From Ruminococcaceae bacterium YAD3003 (GTDB lineage Bacteria > Bacillota > Clostridia > Saccharofermentanales > Saccharofermentanaceae), in NCBI GenBank assembly GCA_900107185.1, contig FNPA01000006.1, positions 1 to 64,000 on the forward strand: a stretch of 64,000 nucleotides of DNA. Direction: 5' to 3'. The position numbers and the translations under genes are program-made. Below, piece after piece: positions 46,001-54,121 of the stretch; positions within the stretch are counted from its first letter, which is position 1, and each line of letters starts with the position of its first letter. The notes beneath the pieces were generated by a model. It had not been told where the DNA came from. It did no database searches and saw only the letters and a program-made list of their open reading frames with translations.

Positions 46001-46182
46001 CCTCGAATTCACAGCAGAGCTTCCTGATCAATGACAACAAGCTCGGCCGTACGGATACCGTTGTCAGAAGATACGATGAAAACGGAAATCTCATTAATGA
46101 GAGAAACTTAAGATATGAACATATGCGAAATATTCTCCAGCCAGGAGAATTCATGATCGTTGAGATAAGGTGGAAAGGCTGA
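43072..46182 (+). CDS. Large membrane-anchored surface protein with propeller-like and barrel-like regions
   Basis: The 1036-residue protein has a basic start, one transmembrane helix (about 18-45), then an extracellular region with several short repeats of the SNETGVIAGGQSGTIYIS type (about 50-440), suggesting a beta-propeller. Next comes a jelly-roll-like region (about 480-620; YRLSLYVMSEDAPDKVYCW) like carbohydrate-binding modules. The last 400 residues (SLEESLRLVKDCGSTPWLVIGSYA, IDKLLEYLCG) resemble by eye clan GH-A barrels such as arabinofuranosidases. The catalytic Glu pair is not identified. It is coupled to the CPBP gene by ATGA. Function unknown. Confidence 0.65.
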   Translation: MKRHGRPIFGITKRTRFAASMVVVAVVLVMAITVLGYVGIFGLRSELFEISITPDKADDTFGGTGINCDVIPNINLVRDASFECSTDYSSMLVAGASDGSVYLTPDAVAASGYDTTACVGDTARIISIDSDGVMNEKFTGTIAGFKPARLGVVTLIKDEKDIWDEDRLEQMTFYGNNVYALTGNGRLISDVTNSQLTGIVDIDEKIVMIDSNETGVIAGGQSGTIYISQDGKNFTPVYEPGSNKGINLCGIGSTGNTFAVCYNDGTIVTVTNGKTAVSKLPDSRAVVFVSDGNRLLAADSLGNIYSSTNGMVFEIAGKSDLLKGYEKPLTCAANGVFCFVIDGTTVIIRCDESGFKVEERDLAKLTGSEIKTIELTDSGLIIAGTSDKKAFAIDYASDKATQLTSENIMVENIIGVSGDKVYYDSGKDIYKSQILSEISIDGNLEGVDIMADDILVAGHMVKAASGSVSSAEGNTDQWTVSDDSPWGIYGDGTTVIATDRSYSGRFGVRLSGKGSGVHAITQTLPGKAKDNFNAGTFYRLSLYVMSEDAPDKVYCWLEGEGFGRYGFELTQIGNNYKQYSYVFAVTDFMIEAENVTLNIAFEGTGYILADDIYLGPDSYNSAQIPQYYVDTLMSGNPSVMRLNNLNIGSAGYAPDALYLMSNDSVSAKIDGTSSTAAYTDGEDTAVTGYQGQSVTVSLEESLRLVKDCGSTPWLVIGSYANQHDIDKLLEYLCGSMTSEYGGKRIDNGTALPWSRQFTRFYIEINDSGKAFKSDVQKAAYVNYVISMFSQSEYFSDIKDKTVFLDGMKYDGGTMMSDADNHTMDVRLIANDNSESYIDNINTSYVLAQYNSPHIVTGNSVGEYISKLDTDGSNCGKVISAIITQEADFAEMILFDASVNFVPSQYTGKDMFTAGDGFINMVKVSGLMTGFTGYDELYLNINEPLDKTVTASVDQFASNVSCACFNKGPRTYLVIANPSNSQQSFLINDNKLGRTDTVVRRYDENGNLINERNLRYEHMRNILQPGEFMIVEIRWKG

Positions 46183-46200
46183 CAGGACTTAAGATCCTGT
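46182..46200. terminator. Short palindrome between convergent genes
   Basis: ACAGGA-cttaaga-TCCTGT spans the stop codons of the surface protein and the DUF4364 gene. There is no strong T-run, so a terminator role is tentative. Confidence 0.4.
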
Positions 46201-46731
46201 AATAAGCTTAATCAGTTCACCGGAAGCCTTAGTGCAGCACTCCTTCCAGTTTTTGCAGAGTTTCATGGCAGTTTCTTCGTCGTCAACAGTAAGCGTTGCT
46301 GAAAACGGCTTGCCGTCACCTTTGTAAGCGAGATTTACGCGGTATTTGTTATCCTCTGTGAGCTCCAAAGAAGCCGTAATGCCCGAATTTTTGGATACTT
46401 CTTCGATGATCGTGTCAGCGGTCTCGTTAAGATGCTGGATAAGAGAAGCGCTTAATGAAGACATGAGGTCTTTAAGAACGGCTCTGCCGCCGTCTGTGAG
46501 GGTAAGATTTTCAGTCGAGCCGACTACGGAATCGCCTGCAAAGGCGCCGGATTGGCTCTTATCCATGAGATTTCCTGAAATGAGCTCCTCATAAGCCCTC
46601 GAAAAAGTAAAGAAATCAGTATAAAGAGACTCCATGCATTTTTCCATAAGCAGGTGGTAACTGACGCCCGGAGCCCGGTCGACCAGGTATAGGATCTGTA
46701 TTTTGGATTCTGCAATAGAAATCTCAGACAT
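46189..46731 (-). CDS. DUF4364 family protein
   Basis: The 180-residue protein matches DUF4364, common in Clostridia: KIQILYLVDRAPGVSYHLLMEKCME, YTDFFTFSRAYEELISGNLM and LTLTDGGRAVLKDL. The N-terminal 80 residues form a winged-helix-like domain (PadR-like by eye), so a regulatory role is possible. It is divergent from pgi with a 114-bp AT-rich gap and convergent with the surface protein gene. Confidence 0.85.
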   Translation of the reverse strand: MSEISIAESKIQILYLVDRAPGVSYHLLMEKCMESLYTDFFTFSRAYEELISGNLMDKSQSGAFAGDSVVGSTENLTLTDGGRAVLKDLMSSLSASLIQHLNETADTIIEEVSKNSGITASLELTEDNKYRVNLAYKGDGKPFSATLTVDDEETAMKLCKNWKECCTKASGELIKLITGS

Positions 46732-46845
46732 CTTTTATTCCTTGGTTTTTGTAATAATTCTATTCGTAATTATACTCGAAAAGAAAAAAATACGGGTGTA
46801 TACTCTGTATGATTTTTGAATAAAACCTGTAAGGAGAGTACAAGA

Positions 46846-48195
46846 ATGATTACATTTGATTACCAGAACGCCCTCGACTTCATCGGCGGCGAAGAGGCAG
46901 TCGCAAGAATGGAGCCCCAGGTTAAGGCCGCTTCTGATATGCTTCACAAGAAGAACGGTCCCGGAAATGATTTCCTCGGCTGGCTCGACCTTCCCACAAA
47001 CTATGACAAAGAAGAATTTGCCCGTATCCGTCAGGCAGCACAGAAGATCAGAAGAGATTCTGACGTTCTCGTTGTTATCGGTATCGGCGGTTCATATCTC
47101 GGAGCAAGAGCCGTAATTGAGCTCTTGGGCCATTCTTTCGCTAACAGCGCATCAAAGAAGATCAGAAAGAGCCCGATGATCCTTTTCTGCGGTAACTCTA
47201 TCAGCGCTACATATCTTGCAGACATGATGGACATCATCGAAGGTAAGGATATCTCCCTTAACATCATCTCAAAGTCAGGCACAACAACAGAGCCTGCTAT
47301 CGCTTTCAGAATTCTCCGTGCTTATATGGAGAACAAGTATGGTAAGGAAGAGGCTAAGAACAGAATCTATGCTACAACAGATAAGGCTAGAGGAGCACTC
47401 AAGGGCCTCGCTGACGAGGAAGGTTACGAGAGCTTCGTAGTACCTGACGACGTAGGCGGAAGATTCTCTGTTCTCACAGCTGTAGGACTTCTTCCTATCG
47501 CAGTTGCAGGCATCGACATCAGAGAGCTCATGAAGGGCGCAAGAGATGCTTCAAAGGCTTACAAGAAGCTTCCTTTCTCTGAGAACCCCTGCTATCGTTA
47601 TGCAGCAGTACGTAACTGCCTCTTGAGATCAGGTTATTCAACAGAGGTTATGGTCAACTATGAGCCTTCATTCCACTATATGACAGAGTGGTGGAAGCAG
47701 CTCTATGGTGAGTCTGAGGGTAAGGACAGAAGAGGTATCTTCCCGGCAGGCGTTGATAACACAACAGATCTCCACTCCATGGGTCAGTTCATCCAGGATG
47801 GCGCAAGAATCATGTACGAGACAGTTGTACAGATCGACCAGCCCAGAAGATCTTTCGAGATTCCTAACGATAAGGACAACCTCGATGGTCTTAACTTCCT
47901 CTCCGGCATGGATATGAACGAAGTTAACAAGAAGGCAATGCAGGGTACTGTTCTCGCTCATGTTGACGGTAATGTACCTAATCTTGCAATCCATATGTCA
48001 GAGCAGAACGCTTACTCATTGGGCGAGCTCATTTACTTCTTCGAGAAGGCTTGCGGCATTTCAGGATATCTCCTCGCTGTAAATCCTTTCAACCAGCCCG
48101 GTGTTGAGGCTTACAAGAAGAACATGTTCGCTCTTCTCGGCAAGCCCGGTTATGAGGACCAGAAGGCTGCTCTCGAGGCAAGACTTAACAAATAA
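46846..48195 (+). CDS. pgi: Glucose-6-phosphate isomerase
   Basis: The 449-residue enzyme has the family motifs [46 protein letters not shown], and the C-terminal His/Lys region ([33 protein letters not shown]). The length fits the shorter bacterial type. It interconverts glucose-6-P and fructose-6-P. I chose the ATG at 46846 after AAGGAGAG. It ends in a strong terminator, beyond which array C begins. Confidence 0.96.
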   Translation: MITFDYQNALDFIGGEEAVARMEPQVKAASDMLHKKNGPGNDFLGWLDLPTNYDKEEFARIRQAAQKIRRDSDVLVVIGIGGSYLGARAVIELLGHSFANSASKKIRKSPMILFCGNSISATYLADMMDIIEGKDISLNIISKSGTTTEPAIAFRILRAYMENKYGKEEAKNRIYATTDKARGALKGLADEEGYESFVVPDDVGGRFSVLTAVGLLPIAVAGIDIRELMKGARDASKAYKKLPFSENPCYRYAAVRNCLLRSGYSTEVMVNYEPSFHYMTEWWKQLYGESEGKDRRGIFPAGVDNTTDLHSMGQFIQDGARIMYETVVQIDQPRRSFEIPNDKDNLDGLNFLSGMDMNEVNKKAMQGTVLAHVDGNVPNLAIHMSEQNAYSLGELIYFFEKACGISGYLLAVNPFNQPGVEAYKKNMFALLGKPGYEDQKAALEARLNK

Positions 48196-48234
48196 TTTAA
48201 GGCAAGCAATTGCTTTGAACTTTGAACAGGCAGG

Positions 48235-48262
48235 GGACCGCTTATTGCGGTCCTTTGTTTTT
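48235..48262 (+). terminator. Rho-independent terminator after pgi
   Basis: GGACCGC and GCGGTCC form a 7-bp stem around TTATT, followed by TTTGTTTTT. Confidence 0.9.
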
Positions 48263-48321
48263 GGGGGTGGGGATTGGGTTTGTGTCCCAAAGTGCCAAAA
48301 ATCGAGTGGTTGGGGCACGCC

Positions 48322-48517
48322 TTTACCCCAAACGCTCGAAAACAACCCTCTTGGGGTAAAAAGACCAGCGAAAATTTACCCCATCCCCATTAGAATCAAG
48401 TCTTTGGGGTAAAATCAGTAGCCTTTTTACCCCAAGTACATGTTTTCGATAGGGGTGGGGTAAAAAAACAAGGGGAATTTTACCCCAAACACCTCAAAAT
48501 CAGACATTTGGGGTAAA
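48322..48517. repeat. TTTACCCCA/TGGGGTAAA dyad array (array C)
   Basis: ACCCCA starts at 48325, 48378, 48429 and 48482. Its complement TGGGGT starts at 48352, 48405, 48456 and 48509, always exactly 27 bp later. Each word is usually extended to TTTACCCCA/TGGGGTAAA. The centre carries CGAAAAC (48337), AGAATC (48392), GTTTTCG (48442) or CAAAAT (48495). Periods are 53, 51 and 53 bp. A stray TTGGGG lies at 48310. It lies between the pgi terminator and the promoter of the hydratase gene, starting about 60 bp beyond the terminator. Confidence 0.94.
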
Positions 48518-48532
48518 ACGTTATTTGTCTGT

Positions 48533-48561
48533 TTGAATATGGGTCCTTTAACTTGTATAAT
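48533..48561 (+). promoter_or_regulatory. Probable promoter of the hydratase gene
   Basis: TTGAAT (48533-48538), a 17-bp spacer and TATAAT (48556-48561) lie just beyond array C and 35 bp upstream of the start codon at 48596. Confidence 0.65.
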
Positions 48562-48595
48562 AATGCGCGAATTTATTAATAAAGAGGTAGATACT

Positions 48596-50893
48596 ATGAT
48601 TTCCACACTCGAAAACGGCGCTTGGCTGGTAAACGGCGTCGAACTTATTGAAGACGTAGCAGGCAGCGCTGAAGCAGTAGCTGCAAAATCAGGTAAGCAG
48701 GCTGATAAGGCATCTGCAAAGCAGGGCACTATTGCTTACGGTATCCTGAAAGATCATAACACATCAGGTAATATGGATCAGCTTAAGATCAAGTTCGATA
48801 AGCTGACTTCACACGATATCACATATGTAGGTATCATCCAGACAGCAAGGGCTTCAGGACTTGAGAAGTTCCCGATTCCTTACGTTCTTACTAACTGCCA
48901 CAACTCGCTTTGCGCTGTAGGCGGAACGATCAATGAAGATGACCACATGTTCGGTCTTACTGCTGCCAAGAAGTACGGCGGAATCTATGTACCTCCTCAT
49001 CAGGCAGTTATCCACCAGTACGCAAGAGAGATGCTCGCTACATGCGGCGGCATGATCCTCGGTTCTGACTCACATACACGTTATGGTGCTCTCGGTACCA
49101 TGGCAATGGGCGAGGGCGGTCCTGAGCTCGTTAAGCAGCTCCTCTCACAGACATACGACATCAAGATGCCTGACGTAATCGCTATTTACCTCACAGGCGA
49201 GCCGATGAAGGGTGTTGGTCCTCAGGACGTTGCTCTCGCAATCATCGGCAAGGTATTTAACTCCGGCTATGTTAAGAACAAGGTTATGGAGTTCGTAGGT
49301 CCTGGTGTTGCCAGCCTCTCTGCTGATTTCAGAATCGGCATCGACGTAATGACAACAGAGACAACATGCCTCTCTTCAATCTGGCAGACAGATGAGAAGA
49401 CAGAGCAGTTCTTCGATATTCACGGCAGAAAGGGTGACTACAAGAAGCTCGCACCTGCAGACGTTACATACTATGACGGTGCCGTTATTGTTGATCTCTC
49501 AACAATCAAGCCTATGATCGCTATGCCTTTCCACCCTTCAATCGCTTACGAGATCGAGTATGTAAATGCAAATCTCGAGCAGATGATCGCAGAGACAGAA
49601 GAGAGAGCTAAGGTTTCTTTCGGTGACAAGATCGAGTACTCACTTAAGGACAAGATCCAGGGCGGTAAGCTCATGGTTGACCAGGGAATCATCGCAGGAT
49701 GTGCAGGCGGCGGATTTGAGAACATCTGTGCTGCTGCTGACATCATGAAGGGTAAGTACATTGGCTCTGATAAGTTCACAATGTCCATCTATCCTGCATC
49801 CACCCCTATATACATGGAACTCGTAAGAAACGGTGTTGCTGCAACACTCCTTGAGACAGGCGCTATCCTTAAGACAGCTTTCTGCGGACCTTGCTTTGGT
49901 GCAGGCGATACTCCTGCTAACAACGCATTCTCCATCCGTCACTCCACAAGAAACTTCCCGAACAGAGAAGGTTCAAAGGTTCAGAGCGGACAGATCTCTT
50001 CTGTTGCACTCATGGACGCGAGATCTATTGCTGCAACAGCTGCAAACAAGGGCGTTCTTACACCTGCTACAGAGTTCACAGGTGAGCTCAACAACTACGC
50101 TTACACATTCGATTCAAAGATCTACGCTAACAGAGTTTTCGATTCAAAGGGCGTTGCAGATCCTAATACAGAGATCCAGTTCGGACCTAACATCAAGGAT
50201 TGGCCGAAGATGGAGGCACTCCCTGAGAACCTTGTTCTCCAGGTTGTATCTGAGATCCACGATCCTGTTACAACAACAGACGAGCTCATTCCTTCAGGCG
50301 AGACATCTTCTTACAGATCCAATCCTCTTGGCCTTGCAGAGTTCACACTCTCACGTAAGGATCCTGAGTACGTAGGACGCGCTAAGAACATCCAGAAGGC
50401 TGAGACAGCACTCGTAGCAGGTGAGCATGCCTGCCAGGCTGTTGAGGGTCTCCACGATGTAATGCAGGTAGTAAAGAGCATCGTTCCTTTCGAGAAGGCT
50501 GATACAAAGATCATCGGATTCGGTTCCGTAATCTTCGCAGTTAAGCCCGGTGACGGTTCTGCCAGAGAGCAGGCTGCTTCATGCCAGAAGGTATTGGGCG
50601 GTTGGGCCAACATCGCTAATGAGTATGCAACAAAGAGATACAGATCAAACCTCATCAACTGGGGTATGTTGCCGTTCATTATCGAGAAGGGCGATCTGCC
50701 GTTCTCTAACCTCGACTACATTCTCTTCCCGGGAATCAGAAAGGCAGTAGAGGAGAAGGCTGATACGATCAAGGCAATCGCGATCAAGGGCAATGAGACA
50801 AAGGAGTTCACATTGACTCTGGGCGACCTCACAGACCGTGAGCGTCAGATAATTCTTGACGGATGCCTCATCAACTTCAACAGACAGAAATAA
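48596..50893 (+). CDS. Aconitase-family hydratase (YbhJ-like)
   Basis: The 765-residue protein belongs to the aconitase superfamily: [30 protein letters not shown], the cluster cysteines in [14 protein letters not shown] and [18 protein letters not shown], and [18 protein letters not shown]. It resembles the hydratases annotated in Clostridia and E. coli YbhJ more than classical AcnA. The exact substrate is uncertain. I chose the ATG at 48596 after AAGAGGT. No other citrate-cycle gene is near. A long hairpin follows the gene. Confidence 0.85.
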   Translation: MISTLENGAWLVNGVELIEDVAGSAEAVAAKSGKQADKASAKQGTIAYGILKDHNTSGNMDQLKIKFDKLTSHDITYVGIIQTARASGLEKFPIPYVLTNCHNSLCAVGGTINEDDHMFGLTAAKKYGGIYVPPHQAVIHQYAREMLATCGGMILGSDSHTRYGALGTMAMGEGGPELVKQLLSQTYDIKMPDVIAIYLTGEPMKGVGPQDVALAIIGKVFNSGYVKNKVMEFVGPGVASLSADFRIGIDVMTTETTCLSSIWQTDEKTEQFFDIHGRKGDYKKLAPADVTYYDGAVIVDLSTIKPMIAMPFHPSIAYEIEYVNANLEQMIAETEERAKVSFGDKIEYSLKDKIQGGKLMVDQGIIAGCAGGGFENICAAADIMKGKYIGSDKFTMSIYPASTPIYMELVRNGVAATLLETGAILKTAFCGPCFGAGDTPANNAFSIRHSTRNFPNREGSKVQSGQISSVALMDARSIAATAANKGVLTPATEFTGELNNYAYTFDSKIYANRVFDSKGVADPNTEIQFGPNIKDWPKMEALPENLVLQVVSEIHDPVTTTDELIPSGETSSYRSNPLGLAEFTLSRKDPEYVGRAKNIQKAETALVAGEHACQAVEGLHDVMQVVKSIVPFEKADTKIIGFGSVIFAVKPGDGSAREQAASCQKVLGGWANIANEYATKRYRSNLINWGMLPFIIEKGDLPFSNLDYILFPGIRKAVEEKADTIKAIAIKGNETKEFTLTLGDLTDRERQIILDGCLINFNRQK

Positions 50894-50920
50894 TTCTTTT
50901 ATGAACTGACTTAAAACTAC

Positions 50921-50974
50921 GGAAATACGGCTAAGAGTACGGCGCAAGCCGAATCGAAAGCCGTATTTCCTTAT
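50921..50974 (+). terminator. Long hairpin after the hydratase gene
   Basis: GGAAATACGGCT (50921-50932) pairs perfectly with AGCCGTATTTCC (50959-50970), and an inner CGGC/GCCG (940-951) pairs around GCAA. TTATT follows, then the next gene's ATG at 50994. It can act as a terminator, or as a leader structure for the YitT gene. Confidence 0.75.
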
Positions 50975-50993
50975 TAACGAAAGCAGTATTGAT

Positions 50994-51905
50994 ATGCCGG
51001 CACAGCAAAAAAGACAACACATAAATCATCAGCAGATAACATTCGCATACCTGTTAAAACAGTGGATAGGACCGGTTTTCTTTATCACTGTCGGTGCGGT
51101 CATTGCTGCTTTTGCCTTGGAGGAATTCCTCGTTCCATTTACGATCCTTGACGGCGGTGTTGTCGGTATCTCAATGATCATCAGCCAGTTGTCAGGAATG
51201 CCTTTGGGTGTTCTTACGATTGTTCTGAATATTCCGTTCATGATCCTCGGATTTAAGCGTTTGGGCATGAGATTCCTTGTGAAGGCCATCTATGCGATGG
51301 TTATCTTCTCTGTGTTCCTCGGCGTTTTCGAAGACATGAAGGCTGTAACTGAGCAGGAGATACTGGTCGTTGTATTCGGCGGTGTCTTACTGGGTGTCGG
51401 TGTAGGCCTCATCTTAAGATACGGCGGCTGCCTTGACGGTACAGAGATCGTTGCGATGTTCCTGTCGAAAAATACAGAATTCTCTGTCGGCCAGATCGTA
51501 TTGTTCTTTAACATAATCATTTACGGTGTGGCAGGCTTCCTCTTCGGACCTGACAGAGCGCTTTACTCGCTCCTCACTTATTTCATCACTTCGAAAATAA
51601 TCGATATCGTTGAGAACGGCATGGAACAGGGTAAATCCGTAATGATCATCACAGATCACGGTAAGGATATAGCTGATGCCATTTATTCCCAGCTCGGACG
51701 CACATGTACACAGATGGAAGGTAAGGGAATGGTCAGCAACGGTAAGAAGACCGTGCTCTATTGTGTTATTACCCGTGTCGAAGTTCCCGCGATCAAGAAG
51801 ATCATTAACGATGCGGATGTATCTGCATTCATGACAATCTCCGATGTTTCAGAGATTGTAGGAAATCATATAAAAAAGAAAAAAAGTCCTGTACATAAAA
51901 AATGA
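50994..51905 (+). CDS. YitT family membrane protein
   Basis: The 303-residue protein has about five to six transmembrane helices (YitT_membrane, about 20-215) and a cytosolic DUF2179 domain at the C-terminus (about 220-290; KSVMIITDHGKDIADAIYSQLGRTCTQMEGKGM). The function of the family is not settled. The ATG at 50994 directly follows a hairpin, with GAAAGCAG as a weak ribosome site. The next gene follows after 57 bp. Confidence 0.88.
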   Translation: MPAQQKRQHINHQQITFAYLLKQWIGPVFFITVGAVIAAFALEEFLVPFTILDGGVVGISMIISQLSGMPLGVLTIVLNIPFMILGFKRLGMRFLVKAIYAMVIFSVFLGVFEDMKAVTEQEILVVVFGGVLLGVGVGLILRYGGCLDGTEIVAMFLSKNTEFSVGQIVLFFNIIIYGVAGFLFGPDRALYSLLTYFITSKIIDIVENGMEQGKSVMIITDHGKDIADAIYSQLGRTCTQMEGKGMVSNGKKTVLYCVITRVEVPAIKKIINDADVSAFMTISDVSEIVGNHIKKKKSPVHKK

Positions 51906-51962
51906 TAATCTGATTTTTTTGATATAATATCTTTATTGAAACTAATCACGAGGAGATTACTT

Positions 51963-52331
51963 ATGGGAAAAGGCGCTTACTTTTTTGTTCAGATAATTTG
52001 GCAGTTTTTATTCGCTACGATGTTTTGGTTTGTTTACCTCTATAATGCATCGATAAGCGCTGCCGGAGATGGAGATGCTACTACTTCATTGATCATGACA
52101 GTTGGCGGCCCGGGACTCTACCTTCTGCTTACTATTGTCTATATGGTATTCGGATCCAAGAAGGTCAGTCGTTGGAGAGGATACCTCATTATCGTAGTAA
52201 TCCTCTTTACTTTAGCAATGGCAGTTGCCGGTTTCTATGCTGCATCATTTTCTGCTCCTTATCTCGCTGGATGGTTTGGCATGGAGAGTTTCACAGCTCC
52301 TACGAGCATTTTCAGTGTCTTCGGTATTTAA
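51963..52331 (+). CDS. Small membrane protein of unknown function
   Basis: The 122-residue protein has four predicted transmembrane segments (about 5-25, 40-60, 70-90, 95-115) and short loops. I do not recognise a family. The ATG at 51963 follows GAGGAG with good spacing; an ATG nine codons upstream lacks one. It is followed by a strong terminator and then array D. Confidence 0.7.
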   Translation: MGKGAYFFVQIIWQFLFATMFWFVYLYNASISAAGDGDATTSLIMTVGGPGLYLLLTIVYMVFGSKKVSRWRGYLIIVVILFTLAMAVAGFYAASFSAPYLAGWFGMESFTAPTSIFSVFGI

Positions 52332-52355
52332 AACTGCAATTAAAAGGCTAAATAT

Positions 52356-52392
52356 GAGTCGTCTCAAAACTGTTGAGGCGACTCTTTTATTT
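52356..52392 (+). terminator. Rho-independent terminator
   Basis: GAGTCGTCTCA and TGAGGCGACTC pair over 11 bp (one G-T) around AAACTGT, followed by TTTTATTT. It precedes array D by about 27 bp. Confidence 0.9.
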
Positions 52393-52418
52393 GATTGTTC
52401 GGTGTTTTCGAGTATTTG

Positions 52419-52714
52419 GTATTCGAAAAATGCAAAAAGAGAAAATCAGAATACATAATTTTCAGAAAATGTATTCAGATTTTAAAAAATCGCAAATAGA
52501 GAATACAATAATCGTTTGAATTGTATTCGTTTTTGCGTGAAATCGAAAAATGGAATACAAAAACAATTTAAAATATATTCTTAACTTCCAAATATCGAAA
52601 AAACGAATACAAATTTGATCTCAAAGTGTATTCGGTTTAGCCGTTTTCTGAAAAAAGGAATACAAACTCTTTGTTAATGTATTCTTTTTCGCGCGGAATG
52701 CGAAAAGCGAATAC
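52419..52714. repeat. 52-bp-periodic GAATAC/GTATTC dyad array (array D)
   Basis: GTATTC, or a one-base variant, starts at 52419, 52471, 52523, 52575, 52628 and 52679. GAATAC starts at 52449, 52501, 52553, 52605, 52658 and 52709. The 52-bp period (51-53) and the 22/30-bp spacing are the same as in array A, with the same word, although the intervening sequence differs. A-rich or TTTTC cores lie at or near the dyad centres. The array is enclosed by two terminators of convergent genes. Confidence 0.94.
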
Positions 52715-52741
52715 AACTGATTGTGTTTTTAGTCGGAATTA

Positions 52742-52772
52742 AAAGTGGCTGTCTCATATGAGGCAGCCACTT
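52742..52772 (-). terminator. Rho-independent terminator of the small minus-strand gene
   Basis: AAGTGGCTGCCTCAT and ATGAGACAGCCACTT (minus strand) pair over 15 bp with one wobble, followed by TTAATT. It lies 22 bp beyond the stop of the 58-residue gene. Confidence 0.85.
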
Positions 52773-52793
52773 GTTTTCGGTTTGATTTAAGTA

Positions 52794-52970
52794 TCAGTTT
52801 TTCTTTCCGAAAGTATTGTTTAATGTATCAACATCGGGAAGATCTACGCCGACCTTTTTCTCAACTGTATCGATAGCCTGGTTAGCTACCTTCTTTGCAT
52901 TCTCATCCTTTGCTACAGCGCCCAAAGCGTCCTGTGCAGCGCCTACAGCCTTGTTTACATCGATATCCAT
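52794..52970 (-). CDS. Small helical protein, 58 residues
   Basis: The product starts MDIDVNKAVGAAQDALGAVAKDENAKK and ends DTLNNTFGKKN. It is amphipathic and Ala-rich with repeated Ala/Val/Lys spacing, so probably a small helical bundle or coiled coil. The start is supported by an excellent GGAGGTG site 8 bp upstream and the end by a terminator. There is no signal peptide. I do not recognise the family. Confidence 0.8.
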   Translation of the reverse strand: MDIDVNKAVGAAQDALGAVAKDENAKKVANQAIDTVEKKVGVDLPDVDTLNNTFGKKN

Positions 52971-53021
52971 TGTTAAGCACCTCCGTTTGTTTTATAAGAT
53001 GATTATATCACCAGTATTAAT

Positions 53022-54062
53022 TTATTGAGCCTCATCGAGTCTCTCGCCGCCCCATTCAACAAAGGTCAGACCATAACGCTCATCTACGGAACAGTTGATA
53101 CCGTCAAGTGACTGCTCGGCAATATCAACGAATTCGTCTGATGCATACCAGAGCATGTTAACGCGTACGACTACGTCAGGTGAGGGGGCAACATCATAAA
53201 CTGCCACATCGTTAAATGTATCAGTCTGGAAAGCAATTACGTTATAAGCATTTCCTCCCATCTTAGGGAGCCAGTATTCAATAAAATCAGCGATTTCCTT
53301 ATCGTTCAGACCGAGCTGCCTGAGAGAAGTATTAAGGAATGCTTCAGTCTCGGAACCCTTAACGCAGAAACCTTCGCTAAGGTCAGGCTCGAAAAACATA
53401 TCAGCTTCCCAGATGATGTATTCGTAAGTCATGCCTGCTTCATCGGTAAGTGTGCCGTCAGATGAAGGAGTAACAATCCAGCCTTTGTTCTCAACATATT
53501 CAGGATATGTGTAGGTGAAACTGCCGTTAAGATCGAGAGTGATATTTACGGGTTCTTCTGTCTCGCTGTAAAGATAAATGATCGGCGCGTGAACTCTTAT
53601 TGCAGCATCCTGTGCGGCCTTTTGTGCCATTTTTATATATTGGACGATGCCATATGACATAAAGCCCGCAAATCCTACACAGAGGACCATCAGTACAATC
53701 AGAAGGGGGATACCTTTTCTCTTAGTACCATCTTCTTTGCGGGTGGTTGCGTTATAAAGACATACAAAGAAACCGATTATCGGTATGTCAGTAAGGATAA
53801 TAAGAAGTGCCCAGCCGGCGGTTGTAGGCATTGAACCTCTGTTCCTCGCAGCGCCTTTTGTAGGGGATGTGTTATCGCCTGTAACTGCCTCGATCTCGCT
53901 TACGACATCAAGGCCATAATCTTCGCTGCAATAACCGACATTGGTATTTCTGTCGTATTCAGCCTGGATGAAACTCGCGCTTAGAGCTACATAGAGATCA
54001 ACAGCAACAAGGATAATGATGCAAATAACTGCATAGATAATCTTCTTTAATCTTCTGTCCAT
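53022..54062 (-). CDS. Membrane protein of unknown function with extracellular domain
   Basis: The 346-residue protein has an N-terminal helix (about 8-30), two further transmembrane segments (about 80-100 and 120-145), and a C-terminal region of about 190 residues (APIIYLYSETEEPVNITLDLNG, then FIEYWLPKMGGNAYNVIAFQTDTF). Similar domains of unknown function occur in clostridial surface proteins, by memory. I chose the ATG at 54062 with GAGG upstream; a longer in-frame start lacks a site. It is separated from the DUF3021 gene by 60 bp and may have its own promoter. Confidence 0.7.
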   Translation of the reverse strand: MDRRLKKIIYAVICIIILVAVDLYVALSASFIQAEYDRNTNVGYCSEDYGLDVVSEIEAVTGDNTSPTKGAARNRGSMPTTAGWALLIILTDIPIIGFFVCLYNATTRKEDGTKRKGIPLLIVLMVLCVGFAGFMSYGIVQYIKMAQKAAQDAAIRVHAPIIYLYSETEEPVNITLDLNGSFTYTYPEYVENKGWIVTPSSDGTLTDEAGMTYEYIIWEADMFFEPDLSEGFCVKGSETEAFLNTSLRQLGLNDKEIADFIEYWLPKMGGNAYNVIAFQTDTFNDVAVYDVAPSPDVVVRVNMLWYASDEFVDIAEQSLDGINCSVDERYGLTFVEWGGERLDEAQ

Positions 54063-54121
54063 AGAGCATGCCTCAACTAAAAACAAATAATCCCTTAACA
54101 GAAATTATCATAACATTTTGA

